The notes: generated by a model from the letters alone, not told the origin. A stretch of 64,000 bases of DNA from Luteithermobacter gelatinilyticus (GCF_005849285.1 NZ_CP040517.1:2176501-2240500); one strand, 5' to 3'. Positions 43,578-52,326 are shown, numbered from the stretch's first letter. Made by a program: numbers and translations.

Positions 43578-44885
43578 ATGTCTGACAAAGCCAAAACCCT
43601 GGGCCCCTATGAGCCCATCGAAGTTGCCAGCCGGGATGAAATCAGTGCGCTTCAGCTTGAGCGTCTGAAGTGGTCCGTGCGTCATGCCTATGAGAATGTC
43701 GCCCATTACCGTAAGGCATTCGACGAGGCAGGCATTCATCCGGATGACCTTAAGGACTTGTCAGACCTGGCCAAGTTCCCCTTCACCACCAAAAACACGC
43801 TGAGGGACAACTATCCTTTCGATATGTTTGCCGTGCCCATGGAGCAAGTGGTGCGCATCCACGCCTCCAGCGGCACCACCGGCAAACCCACCGTGGTTGG
43901 CTATACCCGCAAAGACATCGACACCTGGGCCACACTGGTCGCCCGCTCCATCCACGCGGCTGGCGGCCGACCCAGTGACAAGGTTCATGTGGCCTATGGC
44001 TACGGGCTGTTTACCGGCGGGCTCGGCGCTCACTATGGGGCCGAAAAACTGGGCTGCGCCGTGATCCCCATGTCCGGCGGCAGTTCGGAGAAACAGGTCC
44101 AGTTGATCGGCGATTTCAAGCCGGACATCATCATGGTCACGCCCAGCTACATGCTGGCGCTGGCCGATGAATTCCGCCGTCAAGGGCTGGACCCGCGGAA
44201 AAGTTCTCTCAGGATCGGCATTTTCGGTGCCGAGCCCTGGACCCGGGCCATGCGGGATGAAATCGAGGAAATTTTCGACATTGATGCCGTGGACATTTAT
44301 GGCCTGTCGGAAATGATGGGACCGGGCGTGGCCAATGAATGTGTGGAAACCAAAGATGGCCCGACCATCTGGGAAGATCATTTTTATCCGGAAATCATCA
44401 ATCCGGAAACCGGCGAAGTGCTGCCCGACGGTGAGGAAGGCGAACTGGTTTTCACTTCACTGACCAAGGAGGCCATGCCCATCATTCGCTACCGGACCCG
44501 TGATCTCACCCGGCTTTTGCCCGGCACCGCCCGCAGCATGCGGCGTATGGACAAGATCACCGGCCGCAGCGATGATATGATGATCATTCGCGGAGTAAAC
44601 GTCTTCCCCAGCCAGATCGAGGAAATCATCCTGGAAGATCCGCGGCTTAGCCCCCATTACCAGTTGGTGATCGACAAAAAGGGGCCGATGGACATCCTTA
44701 CGGTTAATATGGAAGCCGCCGATGCATCCATCAGCCTGGAAGACCGCGAGGCCGCCGGCAAGCTGGTGGCCAAACATGTCAAGAATCGTATAGGCATCTC
44801 CGTCATCACCAATGTCAACAGTCCCTGGGCCGTTGAACGCTCGGAAGGTAAGGCCAAACGGATTGTGGACCTGCGCAAGAAATAG
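43578..44885 (+). CDS. paaK: Phenylacetate-CoA ligase
   Basis: 435 residues, the family length. It activates phenylacetate to phenylacetyl-CoA with ATP, the entry step. The AMP-binding motif SSGTTGKPTVVGYT is at about 95-108, and the later motifs IYGLSEMMGPGVANEC and GRSDDMMIIRGVNVFPSQIE match PaaK. An AGGGG site precedes the ATG. A 40-bp palindromic repeat element follows six bases after the stop and may act as terminator. Confidence 0.95.
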   Translation: MSDKAKTLGPYEPIEVASRDEISALQLERLKWSVRHAYENVAHYRKAFDEAGIHPDDLKDLSDLAKFPFTTKNTLRDNYPFDMFAVPMEQVVRIHASSGTTGKPTVVGYTRKDIDTWATLVARSIHAAGGRPSDKVHVAYGYGLFTGGLGAHYGAEKLGCAVIPMSGGSSEKQVQLIGDFKPDIIMVTPSYMLALADEFRRQGLDPRKSSLRIGIFGAEPWTRAMRDEIEEIFDIDAVDIYGLSEMMGPGVANECVETKDGPTIWEDHFYPEIINPETGEVLPDGEEGELVFTSLTKEAMPIIRYRTRDLTRLLPGTARSMRRMDKITGRSDDMMIIRGVNVFPSQIEEIILEDPRLSPHYQLVIDKKGPMDILTVNMEAADASISLEDREAAGKLVAKHVKNRIGISVITNVNSPWAVERSEGKAKRIVDLRKK

Positions 44886-44890
44886 GTTCA

Positions 44891-44930
44891 CTAGAGTGAA
44901 TTGAGCCAATCTATGCACAATTCACTCTAG
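44891..44930. repeat. 40-bp CTAG-bounded palindromic repeat, copy B
   Basis: The arms CTAGAGTGAATTG (44891-44903) and CAATTCACTCTAG (44918-44930) are perfectly complementary over 13 bases, with loop AGCCAATCTATGCA. It is the best-preserved of the three copies. It lies between the convergent paaK and paaF-like genes, where its hairpin could also stop transcription. Confidence 0.85.
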
Positions 44931-44998
44931 AGTGACCAGTCATTACGGTCGCCGGCGGGACAATCCATGCCTGCCGCCTGCGGACCGCCGCGCTCCTC

Positions 44999-45775
44999 CT
45001 ACCGGCCGGTGAATTCAGGGCGGCGTTTTTCGAGAAAGGCGCTCACGCCCTCTTTTTTGTCCTCACTGGAAAACAGGACACAAAAGGCGCGACGCTCAAA
45101 GGCCAGCGCGTCTTTGAGCGGCATATCCTCGGCTGCAAGCACGCTTTCCTTGATATAACGGAGCGCCAGTGGGGACTTGCGGCTAATCTTGGTGGCCAGT
45201 TTTTCCGCCCGGGCCATAACCTCATCGGACGGTACCACCTCGCTGACCAGGCCGCAGGCAAACGCGGTCCGGGCATCAATAAACTCCCCGGTCATGGCAA
45301 TTTTCATGGCCACCGCCTTGCCGGCCATACGGGTCAACATCTGCGTGCCGCCCGCTCCCGGCATAATACCCACATTGATTTCCGGCTGGCCAAACTGGGC
45401 ATCCTCACCAGCGATGATGATATCCGCCCGCATGGCCAGTTCATTACCCGCCCCCAGGCAAAAACCATTCACGGCCGCGATCAGAGGTTTGCGGAAACTG
45501 CGGATCATTTCCCAGTAATCGACCCGCGGATCATAGGTCGCATCCACCGCCGTGGCGTCTTTCATTTCATTAAGGTCTGCCCCGGCCGCAAAAATTTCCT
45601 TGCCGCCCGTGACAATCACACAGCGCAGTTCGGGGTCCTTGTCCGCATCGATCAGCGTATCGGCAATGGCCTTCAGCAACGAGGTCCTCAGCGCATTGCG
45701 GGCCTCGGGACGGTTCAGGGTCAGAATCCAGATGGCCGGGTTATCTTTGTTAACCAATAATTCTTGTTCACTCAT
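44999..45775 (-). CDS. paaF: Enoyl-CoA hydratase, probably 2,3-dehydroadipyl-CoA hydratase
   Basis: 258 residues of the crotonase family. Both catalytic glutamates are in place: GAGNELAMRADI and the QPEINVGIMPGAGGTQ segment. The oxyanion loop is FAAGADLNEM. In the paa pathway this reaction hydrates 2,3-dehydroadipyl-CoA before PaaH. It starts two bases after the stop of the TetR gene, so it shares that regulator's transcript and is probably under the same control. A general beta-oxidation hydratase is the alternative. Confidence 0.82.
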   Translation of the reverse strand: MSEQELLVNKDNPAIWILTLNRPEARNALRTSLLKAIADTLIDADKDPELRCVIVTGGKEIFAAGADLNEMKDATAVDATYDPRVDYWEMIRSFRKPLIAAVNGFCLGAGNELAMRADIIIAGEDAQFGQPEINVGIMPGAGGTQMLTRMAGKAVAMKIAMTGEFIDARTAFACGLVSEVVPSDEVMARAEKLATKISRKSPLALRYIKESVLAAEDMPLKDALAFERRAFCVLFSSEDKKEGVSAFLEKRRPEFTGR

Positions 45776-45777
45776 TG

Positions 45778-46389
45778 TTACACCTGTTGTTCAAATTTTT
45801 CAGACATTAAACCGTTCAAAAAAAGATCCACAGCCAGATCGGCAAACTGCCGCACGCTCAGCGGGCCATTTTCATCAAACCAGGTATAGGTCCAGTTGAT
45901 CATCCCCATAAACGCCATGGTCACCGGCTTGCGGTAGTGAGGGGTGTCCTTGAGCCGGGGGTTGATATCCTGAATAAGCTCCAGCACAATATTCACCACA
46001 TCATCCTGCATTTTACGGATTTCCCGCTGTTTATCTTCCGGCAAACAACCGATGTCATTCAACAGAATGACATGCTGCGAGCCCGCATTGATGTAAATCG
46101 ACATAAAATTCTGTACCAGTTGCCGGAAACGCTCTTCCAGGGGGCCCGGCGCGTCCCGATATTTCCGGGCACAGTCCAGCAGCTCCTCCACATGATAGGA
46201 CATGATATCAAAAAGGATCGCTTCCTTGGACGGATAATAATGATACAGCCAGGATTTTGACGCATTGCAGGCTGCCGCAAGTTCGGATATGCTGGTTCGG
46301 GCATAGCCCTTTTCCGCAAAAAGATTGGCGGCCTGCTCCAGAATATTACGCCGCCTGTCATCATAATCCGCTGCCTGAGTTCTTGCCAT
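45778..46389 (-). CDS. TetR family transcriptional regulator, probable PaaR
   Basis: 203 residues from the ATG at 46389. The N-terminal helix-turn-helix reads RRRNILEQAANLFAEKGYARTSISELAAACNASKSWLYHYYPSKEAIL across about residues 14-61. The C-terminal ligand domain (FRQLVQNFMSIYINAG and WTYTWFDENGPLSVRQFADLAVDLFL) matches regulators of CoA-ester pathways. The likely ligand is phenylacetyl-CoA or another acyl-CoA. A 20-bp perfect palindrome 79 bases upstream and a similar site at the paaN/paaG promoter suggest autoregulation and control of paa. It is co-transcribed with the paaF-like gene. Confidence 0.88.
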   Translation of the reverse strand: MARTQAADYDDRRRNILEQAANLFAEKGYARTSISELAAACNASKSWLYHYYPSKEAILFDIMSYHVEELLDCARKYRDAPGPLEERFRQLVQNFMSIYINAGSQHVILLNDIGCLPEDKQREIRKMQDDVVNIVLELIQDINPRLKDTPHYRKPVTMAFMGMINWTYTWFDENGPLSVRQFADLAVDLFLNGLMSEKFEQQV

Positions 46390-46467
46390 CTGGTCTCTCA
46401 ATTTTTTTGTTATGTTACGTAGTCCCCTGCGCCTACTTTGGCAGAATTCGGGACAAAAATCAAAACT

Positions 46468-46487
46468 TAGACCGGATATCCGGTCTA
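46468..46487. promoter_or_regulatory. 20-bp perfect palindrome upstream of the TetR gene
   Basis: TAGACCGGATATCCGGTCTA reads the same on both strands. It lies 79 bases before the TetR start and directly after the qhpE stop. It is a likely TetR operator (ACCG-N6-CGGT core). On the minus strand it can also fold as an eight-pair stem followed by a T-rich stretch, so it may double as the qhpGFE terminator. Confidence 0.65.
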
Positions 46488-47213
46488 TTATTTTTCATAT
46501 GTTCCGTCATCCTGCGCCGTTTCCCGGACAGAAGGCCAAGCTTTTCGTTCAGGTCCGAAATATGTTGCTGTCTGTTGTAGCGCCTCAAGGCAGTCCTCTC
46601 GCCTCCAGTTCGCCTTCAGCCGGGCGGCGATGATCCCTGTCATATGGGCGGTGCCCAGACTCGCCCCGGCAGCCTCAGGGGTATCCGGCGCAGAAGGCAC
46701 AATTCCCCGGGGGCAGGCCCCAAAGTCCGCCTGGGCCGAATTGAGATAGGAATATTCATGGGGAGCGCAGCGGGCATCCCCGGTGGTGCGGATCACCCCC
46801 GCATATGCCGCCGGATAGACTGCCGCACCCCGCGCCGGTGATGCGGCACAGATCACAACCCCCGCCGCCACCGCCCGGGCACAGGCTTCCGAAAGAACCT
46901 GCCGGTCATGGCGCAGGCCAAAGCTCATATTGATGACCTGAACCCCACGGCTGACCAGCCAGTCAAGCGCCGCAGCAACCACCACCGGAGCCGTGACTGC
47001 GCGGCCGTGAAATACCTGGGCGCTCAGGATTTCCACATCGGGCGCATGAAACGCAATGACCCGACTGATGGCTGTGCCATGCCCGAGACGGTCTGGACGT
47101 ACGGCCATATCCTCCACCCGACCCGCCTCATCGAGCATAAAAGCCCGGCTGTCCACGACCCGGGACGACAGTTCAGGGGCCACGCCGCTGTCGATCAGGC
47201 CGACCTTAACCAT
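46488..47213 (-). CDS. qhpE: Subtilisin-like serine protease of quinohemoprotein amine dehydrogenase maturation
   Basis: 241 residues from the ATG at 47213, six bases after GGAGG, overlapping the end of qhpF by eight bases. The S8 catalytic triad is Asp8 (GLIDSG), His45 (GHGTA) and Ser184 (GASLGTAHMTG). The usual oxyanion asparagine region is CAASPARG. There is no signal peptide, so it acts in the cytoplasm. In known systems QhpE removes the leader peptide of the QhpC subunit after crosslinking. The assignment rests on the triad, the small size and the qhpF-qhpG neighbours. Confidence 0.85.
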   Translation of the reverse strand: MVKVGLIDSGVAPELSSRVVDSRAFMLDEAGRVEDMAVRPDRLGHGTAISRVIAFHAPDVEILSAQVFHGRAVTAPVVVAAALDWLVSRGVQVINMSFGLRHDRQVLSEACARAVAAGVVICAASPARGAAVYPAAYAGVIRTTGDARCAPHEYSYLNSAQADFGACPRGIVPSAPDTPEAAGASLGTAHMTGIIAARLKANWRREDCLEALQQTATYFGPERKAWPSVRETAQDDGTYEK

Positions 47214-48924
47214 GCCCGTCCTCCGCCACGAGTTTCTCCCGTAGCCCTCCCCGCTCCATGATATAGGTTCGGTCCGGACAGAAGGCGGCAAGGGGTCGGT
47301 GACTGATGACAATCAGGGTCACCCCCGGCATGGCACCTTCGATGGCGCGAAGCAGATCGGCTTCCGTGTCCCGGTCAATGGCGGACGTGGCCTCATCCAG
47401 AATAACCACTCTGGGCTGACGCAGCAGCGTCCGCGCCAGCGCCAGGCGTTGTTGCTGCCCACCGGACAACATGGCGCCCTTTTCCCCAACCAGCGTGTCA
47501 TACCCGTCCGGTAGTTCGTCGATGAAGGTATCGAGACGCGCCAGGCGGGCCGCCGCCTTCACCTGTTCCAGGGAGGCGTCGCGCCGGCCAAAGCGAATAT
47601 TGTCGGCGATGGTTCCCCTGAACAACTGCACATCCTGGCTTACCAGGCCGATCAACTGTCGGATTTCTTCCGCCTTCAGGCGGCGCAGGTCCACCCCATC
47701 CAGATAAATGGCGCCCTGATCCGGGACATAATGCCGGCATAACAGGTCCATCAGTGTGGTCTTCCCCGCCCCGGACGGTCCGGTAATCAACACCTTTTCC
47801 CCACGGCGAATGCCGAGATTGATATCTTTAACCCCCTGCCCGTCCCGGCCAGGATGGGTAAAGGAGACCCCTTCAAGCCGCAGTTCTCCCAAGGCCGTTT
47901 CCCCCAGATGCTCTGGCGCCTCCGGGTCACGCACCTTCACCGGTTCGGCGCGAACTTCTCTCACCCTTTTGAGACTTACCATCATACGTTGCCAGCCCAC
48001 ATAGAGACCGAGAAAAGTCTGCACCGGCCCCGTCGCCCGGGCCATATAGGCGGAAAAGGCCACCAAGGTGCCGACTGTCGCCTCACCTTGAATCAGCAGA
48101 TAAGCCCCAGCGACAAAGACCGCCGCCGTCGCCACTGTGGTCAAAAGCCCCGGCACCCCGGACGTGACGTGATTAAGGATCTGCAACTTGAGAAGGCGAT
48201 CCAGATATCCGCTGTTCAGTTGGTGCAGACGACGTCGTTCTGCCTCTTCCACGCTCATGGTCTGAATCAGCTTGACGCCCATAAGGCTTTCCATGAGATA
48301 ACTGACAATGTCAGAAGATTTTTCGCGCACCTCACGGGTCTGTCGTTCCACCCGCGGCCTCAGACGTTTCAAGAACCAGACCTGCACCGGCAACAGCACA
48401 AACACCACCAATGTCAGTTTCCAACTCAAATACAACATCACCAGAAGACTGCCCAAAAGGGCCAGCAGGCCATTGACCACTGCCAGCAGGCTGTCGGTGG
48501 CAAACCGCTGCACTTCGGCCACATCGCCATCCAGCCGGTTCAGAATATCCCCCCGTCGCCATCGGGCAAAAAAATCCGGCGCCAGACGCAACAAATGGGC
48601 ATAGACATCTTCGCGCAGGCGAAACAGGATACGCCCCGACAACGCCACATAAAGCCAACGATTAATGCCGCCCAGCACAAACACCACCACCGCCATCAGG
48701 ACAATTAGCCCGGCAAAGGTAATCACCCGGTTAAGGTTTCCGGCGATCAGGCCCTCATCAATCAGGAGTTTGGTAAAATAGGGCTGCGCGAGGGCAAACA
48801 GGGTCATGATGGCGGCCATCAGCATCACCATCAATAAGTGCCCTGCCTCCGGCCGGATAAAGGACATCACCCAGCGGCGAATCTGTTTTTTATCCTGATC
48901 ATTCAGGTCCTGGAAACGGGTCAT
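47206..48924 (-). CDS. qhpF: ABC transporter of quinohemoprotein amine dehydrogenase maturation
   Basis: 572 residues: a six-helix ABC exporter domain (about 20-310) and an ATPase domain with Walker A GPSGAGKTTLMDLL (about 380), a canonical signature LSGGQQQRLALARTLL and Walker B VVILDEATSAID. As a full-length half-transporter it should work as a homodimer. In studied qhp clusters QhpF is needed to export the processed QhpC subunit to the periplasm. The start overlaps the qhpG stop by four bases. Confidence 0.86.
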   Translation of the reverse strand: MTRFQDLNDQDKKQIRRWVMSFIRPEAGHLLMVMLMAAIMTLFALAQPYFTKLLIDEGLIAGNLNRVITFAGLIVLMAVVVFVLGGINRWLYVALSGRILFRLREDVYAHLLRLAPDFFARWRRGDILNRLDGDVAEVQRFATDSLLAVVNGLLALLGSLLVMLYLSWKLTLVVFVLLPVQVWFLKRLRPRVERQTREVREKSSDIVSYLMESLMGVKLIQTMSVEEAERRRLHQLNSGYLDRLLKLQILNHVTSGVPGLLTTVATAAVFVAGAYLLIQGEATVGTLVAFSAYMARATGPVQTFLGLYVGWQRMMVSLKRVREVRAEPVKVRDPEAPEHLGETALGELRLEGVSFTHPGRDGQGVKDINLGIRRGEKVLITGPSGAGKTTLMDLLCRHYVPDQGAIYLDGVDLRRLKAEEIRQLIGLVSQDVQLFRGTIADNIRFGRRDASLEQVKAAARLARLDTFIDELPDGYDTLVGEKGAMLSGGQQQRLALARTLLRQPRVVILDEATSAIDRDTEADLLRAIEGAMPGVTLIVISHRPLAAFCPDRTYIMERGGLREKLVAEDGHG

Positions 48925-50276
48925 GACAGCTCCAGCAAGTTGCGATACGCCAGCCAGTTCAGCGCCGTACCGATATGTTCCGGCGCCTGGTCAAGCTGTT
49001 GCGCGAGCGTAGAAATATCCTGACATCCCTGTTGGTAGAGGTCCAGCAACGTCACCAGTTCCACCCCAGCAACCTGCCATACCCCGCGCGGATGATCGGG
49101 GGTCACCACCACCTGCGCCGCCTCAACGATCCCGTTGCACACGACCGGTTTTGTCTCGATCTGTGCCGGCGCGGACAATGGCGGTGGATGTGATGCTGCC
49201 CGGAGGGGCAGATCATGGCGTTTTTTCCAGAAATGACCCTTGGACCAGCGCTGTTCCTGACGATAAAATTCCTGTTGACTGCCCAGCAGCCGGACAAAGG
49301 ATTGTTCCATACGGCTTTCATAATACGCCTGCGCCAGCGCCCGGTTTTCTGGTTTGCGAAGCCAGGTATTGACCACCGGTACAGCGGCAAGTCCGCCCCC
49401 CAGCGCCTCGAAAATACCGTGACCGGACAACGGATCCATCGCTACGGCCGCATCCCCCACCCGCAGGCTGCCCAGCCCAATCAGTGGGCGACTGATGCGG
49501 CTTGCGGCATGACGCACCTTAACCTCTCCTCTGGCTTCGGCATCTTTCAGGAACGGCCATATCGCCTTCAAGCCTTCGGCAAGGCCTGTAAAATATTCCC
49601 CCAGCCGTGCCCGGGGCGGCAGATCTCCCCGCTCGCTATCGACAAAAATTTGCAAAACAGCTTTGCTTTTTTCGCCCGACACAAACCAGGCCCAACCGTG
49701 TTCAAAACTGGCCACTGCCGTCATCGGCCGAACGTGACGCGGCAGGACGTAAGGCCGATATAGCGCCGAAAGCGGCAGAGTGATCTCGCGCCCCCTATTT
49801 TGGGACAACCCCAGGGCAAGACCCGATTTTTGGCCCTGACCGGCCTCCCGTCCGCGCGCTTCCACCAGGTAATCTGCCTCATACACATATCCCCCAGCAG
49901 AAACCTGCCAACTTTTGTCTTTCAGAGACACCCCGCCCGCGCTGGCTTCCACCACATTCACATGACGCCGGGCCGCATCCCACAGAAGCGCCTGATCAAA
50001 CAAACGGCGGTTCAGGATATATTCGTGATTGACACGGCGCCGCGCGCCACCCCAGGAGACTTGCCTAGGCACCCGCGGCCCCACACTGTCCAGTGCGGCG
50101 TCCAGCCGGTGGGCTTTCAGGGTTTCATATCCCCGCTCAGACAGCCCTTCCCAGGCATCAAAGGGCCGCATGCGGGTAATCAGCGTGACATGATGCCCAA
50201 GATCTGCAAGCCCCACCGCCGTCATCACCCCGGCCGGGCCACCCCCCATCACAATGATGACCTTGTCTTCCGCCAC
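48921..50276 (-). CDS. qhpG: FAD-dependent monooxygenase of CTQ cofactor formation
   Basis: 451 residues. The N-terminal FAD motif is VIIVMGGGPAGVMTA (GxGxxG-like, about residues 6-20), and a second FAD motif, SLRVGDAAVAMDPLSGHGIF, lies near 280, as in tryptophan-halogenase-like monooxygenases. The C-terminal 90 residues form a small helical domain (LVTLLDLYQQGCQDISTLAQ). QhpG hydroxylates the tryptophan of QhpC that becomes cysteine tryptophylquinone. The gene is first in the minus-strand qhpG-F-E row and divergent from qhpD. Confidence 0.85.
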   Translation of the reverse strand: MAEDKVIIVMGGGPAGVMTAVGLADLGHHVTLITRMRPFDAWEGLSERGYETLKAHRLDAALDSVGPRVPRQVSWGGARRRVNHEYILNRRLFDQALLWDAARRHVNVVEASAGGVSLKDKSWQVSAGGYVYEADYLVEARGREAGQGQKSGLALGLSQNRGREITLPLSALYRPYVLPRHVRPMTAVASFEHGWAWFVSGEKSKAVLQIFVDSERGDLPPRARLGEYFTGLAEGLKAIWPFLKDAEARGEVKVRHAASRISRPLIGLGSLRVGDAAVAMDPLSGHGIFEALGGGLAAVPVVNTWLRKPENRALAQAYYESRMEQSFVRLLGSQQEFYRQEQRWSKGHFWKKRHDLPLRAASHPPPLSAPAQIETKPVVCNGIVEAAQVVVTPDHPRGVWQVAGVELVTLLDLYQQGCQDISTLAQQLDQAPEHIGTALNWLAYRNLLELS

Positions 50277-50612
50277 GCGTTCTGTGCCTCCTGTCCCTGT
50301 TCATCTTATCGGGACATAGCACAGATTGAGGTTGTGATAAACAGCGGGATCACCCGAGCGCCCCTGTACCGCTCAACACATTTCCGGCAAACACATTTTA
50401 TGTCACTTTGAGACAAGCTTTGTGCCATGGTCACGATATAGTAGACTGCGAGTCTATGGATGCGGGCATAAAAAACACCGTCACCGCGAGTCCCGAAAGG
50501 GGCGCGATGATCCATAAGCGGTAAGATGCAGGATAGCCTGGATCGCATCGCGGTGTGTGCCATGACGATGCCAAGAACGGCAAGGAAAAAGGAACTGGGT
50601 CAGGAGCAATAA
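50277..50612. other. Divergent qhpG/qhpD intergenic region
   Basis: A 336-base gap with no credible gene. No open frame here resembles a QhpC subunit or other small cysteine-rich protein. It must hold both promoters. Its right half carries several inverted repeats that can fold in the qhpD transcript, described as a separate entry. No sigma-54 (GG-N10-GC) promoter was convincing. Confidence 0.6.
50442..50580 (+). ncRNA. Candidate structured 5' leader of qhpD
   Basis: Several inverted repeats stack here. TAGACT-GCG-AGTCTA (50442-50456) is a perfect hairpin. CACCGCGA (50482-50489) pairs with TCGCGGTG (50548-50555). GCGATGATCCA (50504-50514) pairs with TGGATCGCATCGC (50539-50551) apart from a two-base bulge. 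GCG-AG-TCCC-GAAA-GGGG-CGC (50486-50505) can form a GNRA-capped stem. Some of these pairings exclude one another, as in a switching leader. It ends about 20 bases before the qhpD ribosome site. It matches no riboswitch class recognised by eye. Confidence 0.4.
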
Positions 50613-52109
50613 ATGTCAGGGTTGGTCACGGAAAATCAGAAAACTCAGGGACTGAAATTTCTGTCGCATAACGCCCATGAAGTCCGGGTCGGAAACCGCA
50701 GGATTCTGTTCCATATTCCCACCTCTTCCCTGTTTGACCTGGATGAGGTCACCGGCGATGTGCTCGACCTGTTTCGGGAAAAGGGGGACGTTACGCTTGA
50801 GGACCTCAAAGGCCGTTTTGCCGGGCGTTATAGTCCGGAACAGATTCTTGACGTGCTCAACGACTTTCAGGACATGCAGATCATTTCCGGCAAAGGAGCG
50901 TCCCGCCCTGATTATCCAGCCATCAAGATCGAAAACTACCCGCTCAGCACCATCATCCTGAATGTGAATACCGGCTGTAACCTGGGCTGTAGCTATTGTT
51001 ACAAGGAAGACCTCACCACGCCTGCCAGAGGCGAACGCATGGATCTGGACACCGCCAAAAAATCCATTGACCTGCTGTTTAAGGAAGGCCAGAACCGTGA
51101 CCGCGTCAATGTGGTGTTTTTTGGAGGCGAACCGTTAAGTAATATGCCCCTCATCCGCGGCGCCGTGGAATACGCAGAGGATCGGGCCCGAAAAGAGGGC
51201 AAGAAGGTAGATTTTTCACTCACCACCAACGCCACACTTTTAACCGAGGATATTGTTGATTACCTCAACGCCCATAACTTCGGCATCGCCATCAGCATGG
51301 ATGGCCCCAAAGCCATTCATGACAAGAACCGTAAGACCGTTGGCGGCAAAGGAACCTATGACGTGGTGGCGCAGAAGGCAAGAATGTTGCTGAACAGATA
51401 TACGGCGCGGCCGGTGGGCGCACGGGTGACCCTGACGGCCGGGGTTACCGACGTGATCGGCATCCATCATCACCTGAAAAACGACCTGGGTTTCGCCGAG
51501 GTGGGCTTTGCCCCGGTGACCAGCGGCGAGATCGCCATTTTCAACCTGAACGGCCCGGAACTGGCGGAGGTATTCGCCAATATGAAACAACTGGGCCGTC
51601 AATATCTGGATCATGCCCTCGAAGACCGCAATAACGGTTTTTCCAATATGCATCAATTGATGACCGATCTGTATGAGGGCACTAAAAAGGCCCTGCCCTG
51701 CGGCGCAGGGATCGGGCTTCTGGCCGTGGACCATGAAGGTGAACTGAATCTGTGTCATCGCTTCACCGGATCCGATGTACCCACCTATGGCAATGTGGAG
51801 ACCGGCATCAACAAACCGGAACTGGGCGCCTTTCTGGAAGCCCGGGCGGAACGGGATGGCACCTGGTGTGATACCTGCCGTATCCGCAATCTGTGTTCCG
51901 GAGGCTGTTACCATGAATCCTACGCCATGTATGAAGATCCGCAGCACCCCACCTATCACTATTGCGACCTGATGCGCGACTGGGTAGATTTCGGCATTGA
52001 GGTCTATGCCACCATTCTGGACAAGAATCCGGGATTCTTCGAGCGGCATGTAAGCCCCAGAGTGGTGCTCAACACCGAACGCAGCTACAGCGTCCTCCCT
52101 GCGAATTAA
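50613..52109 (+). CDS. qhpD: Radical SAM/SPASM maturase of quinohemoprotein amine dehydrogenase
   Basis: 498 residues with AGGAG six bases before the ATG. The radical SAM motif is CNLGCSYC (Cys122, 126, 129), followed by FFGGEPL. An N-terminal peptide-binding region (about 1-100) resembles a RiPP recognition element. C-terminal cysteines from about residue 363 to 460 (LPCGAG, NLCHRF, WCDTCRIRNLCSGGC, YHYCDL) form the SPASM domain for auxiliary Fe-S clusters. QhpD makes the intrapeptide Cys-to-Asp/Glu thioether bonds in the QhpC subunit. The usual partner genes qhpA, qhpB and qhpC are not next to it here, which is unusual. Confidence 0.9.
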   Translation: MSGLVTENQKTQGLKFLSHNAHEVRVGNRRILFHIPTSSLFDLDEVTGDVLDLFREKGDVTLEDLKGRFAGRYSPEQILDVLNDFQDMQIISGKGASRPDYPAIKIENYPLSTIILNVNTGCNLGCSYCYKEDLTTPARGERMDLDTAKKSIDLLFKEGQNRDRVNVVFFGGEPLSNMPLIRGAVEYAEDRARKEGKKVDFSLTTNATLLTEDIVDYLNAHNFGIAISMDGPKAIHDKNRKTVGGKGTYDVVAQKARMLLNRYTARPVGARVTLTAGVTDVIGIHHHLKNDLGFAEVGFAPVTSGEIAIFNLNGPELAEVFANMKQLGRQYLDHALEDRNNGFSNMHQLMTDLYEGTKKALPCGAGIGLLAVDHEGELNLCHRFTGSDVPTYGNVETGINKPELGAFLEARAERDGTWCDTCRIRNLCSGGCYHESYAMYEDPQHPTYHYCDLMRDWVDFGIEVYATILDKNPGFFERHVSPRVVLNTERSYSVLPAN

Positions 52110-52142
52110 AAAGGGAGCAGGCTTTAAAAAGAGGCCTAAACT

Positions 52143-52174
52143 GGGCGATAAAAATTTGTGATATTTTTATGCCC
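52143..52174. terminator. Hairpin downstream of qhpD
   Basis: GGGC-G-ATAAAAAT and ATTTTTAT-GCCC form a 12-pair stem with one bulged G, 33 bases after the qhpD stop. There is no T-run, so it may be a Rho-type or processing hairpin, or an operator for the downstream peptidase gene. The rest of 52110-52326 is AT-rich and holds no gene. Confidence 0.45.
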
Positions 52175-52326
52175 CCTGGCAAAATAATATGCTGCCTGTA
52201 TGTTTCTTTACAGAAATAAAAACCAAAATTATTTCTGATCTGCGTTATGTCTTGCCCCCTTCTGCTGATATTGCCATATATATTTTATACAAAATATCAT
52301 TCCACCATAAAAACAGGACAGGCATC

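Noticed and set aside
50306-50563. 85-residue minus-strand frame between qhpG and qhpD as a possible QhpC-like peptide
   Set aside because: It lacks the crosslinking Cys/Asp/Glu/Trp pattern expected of QhpC and lies across the structured leader. Its few cysteines do not form a plausible substrate.
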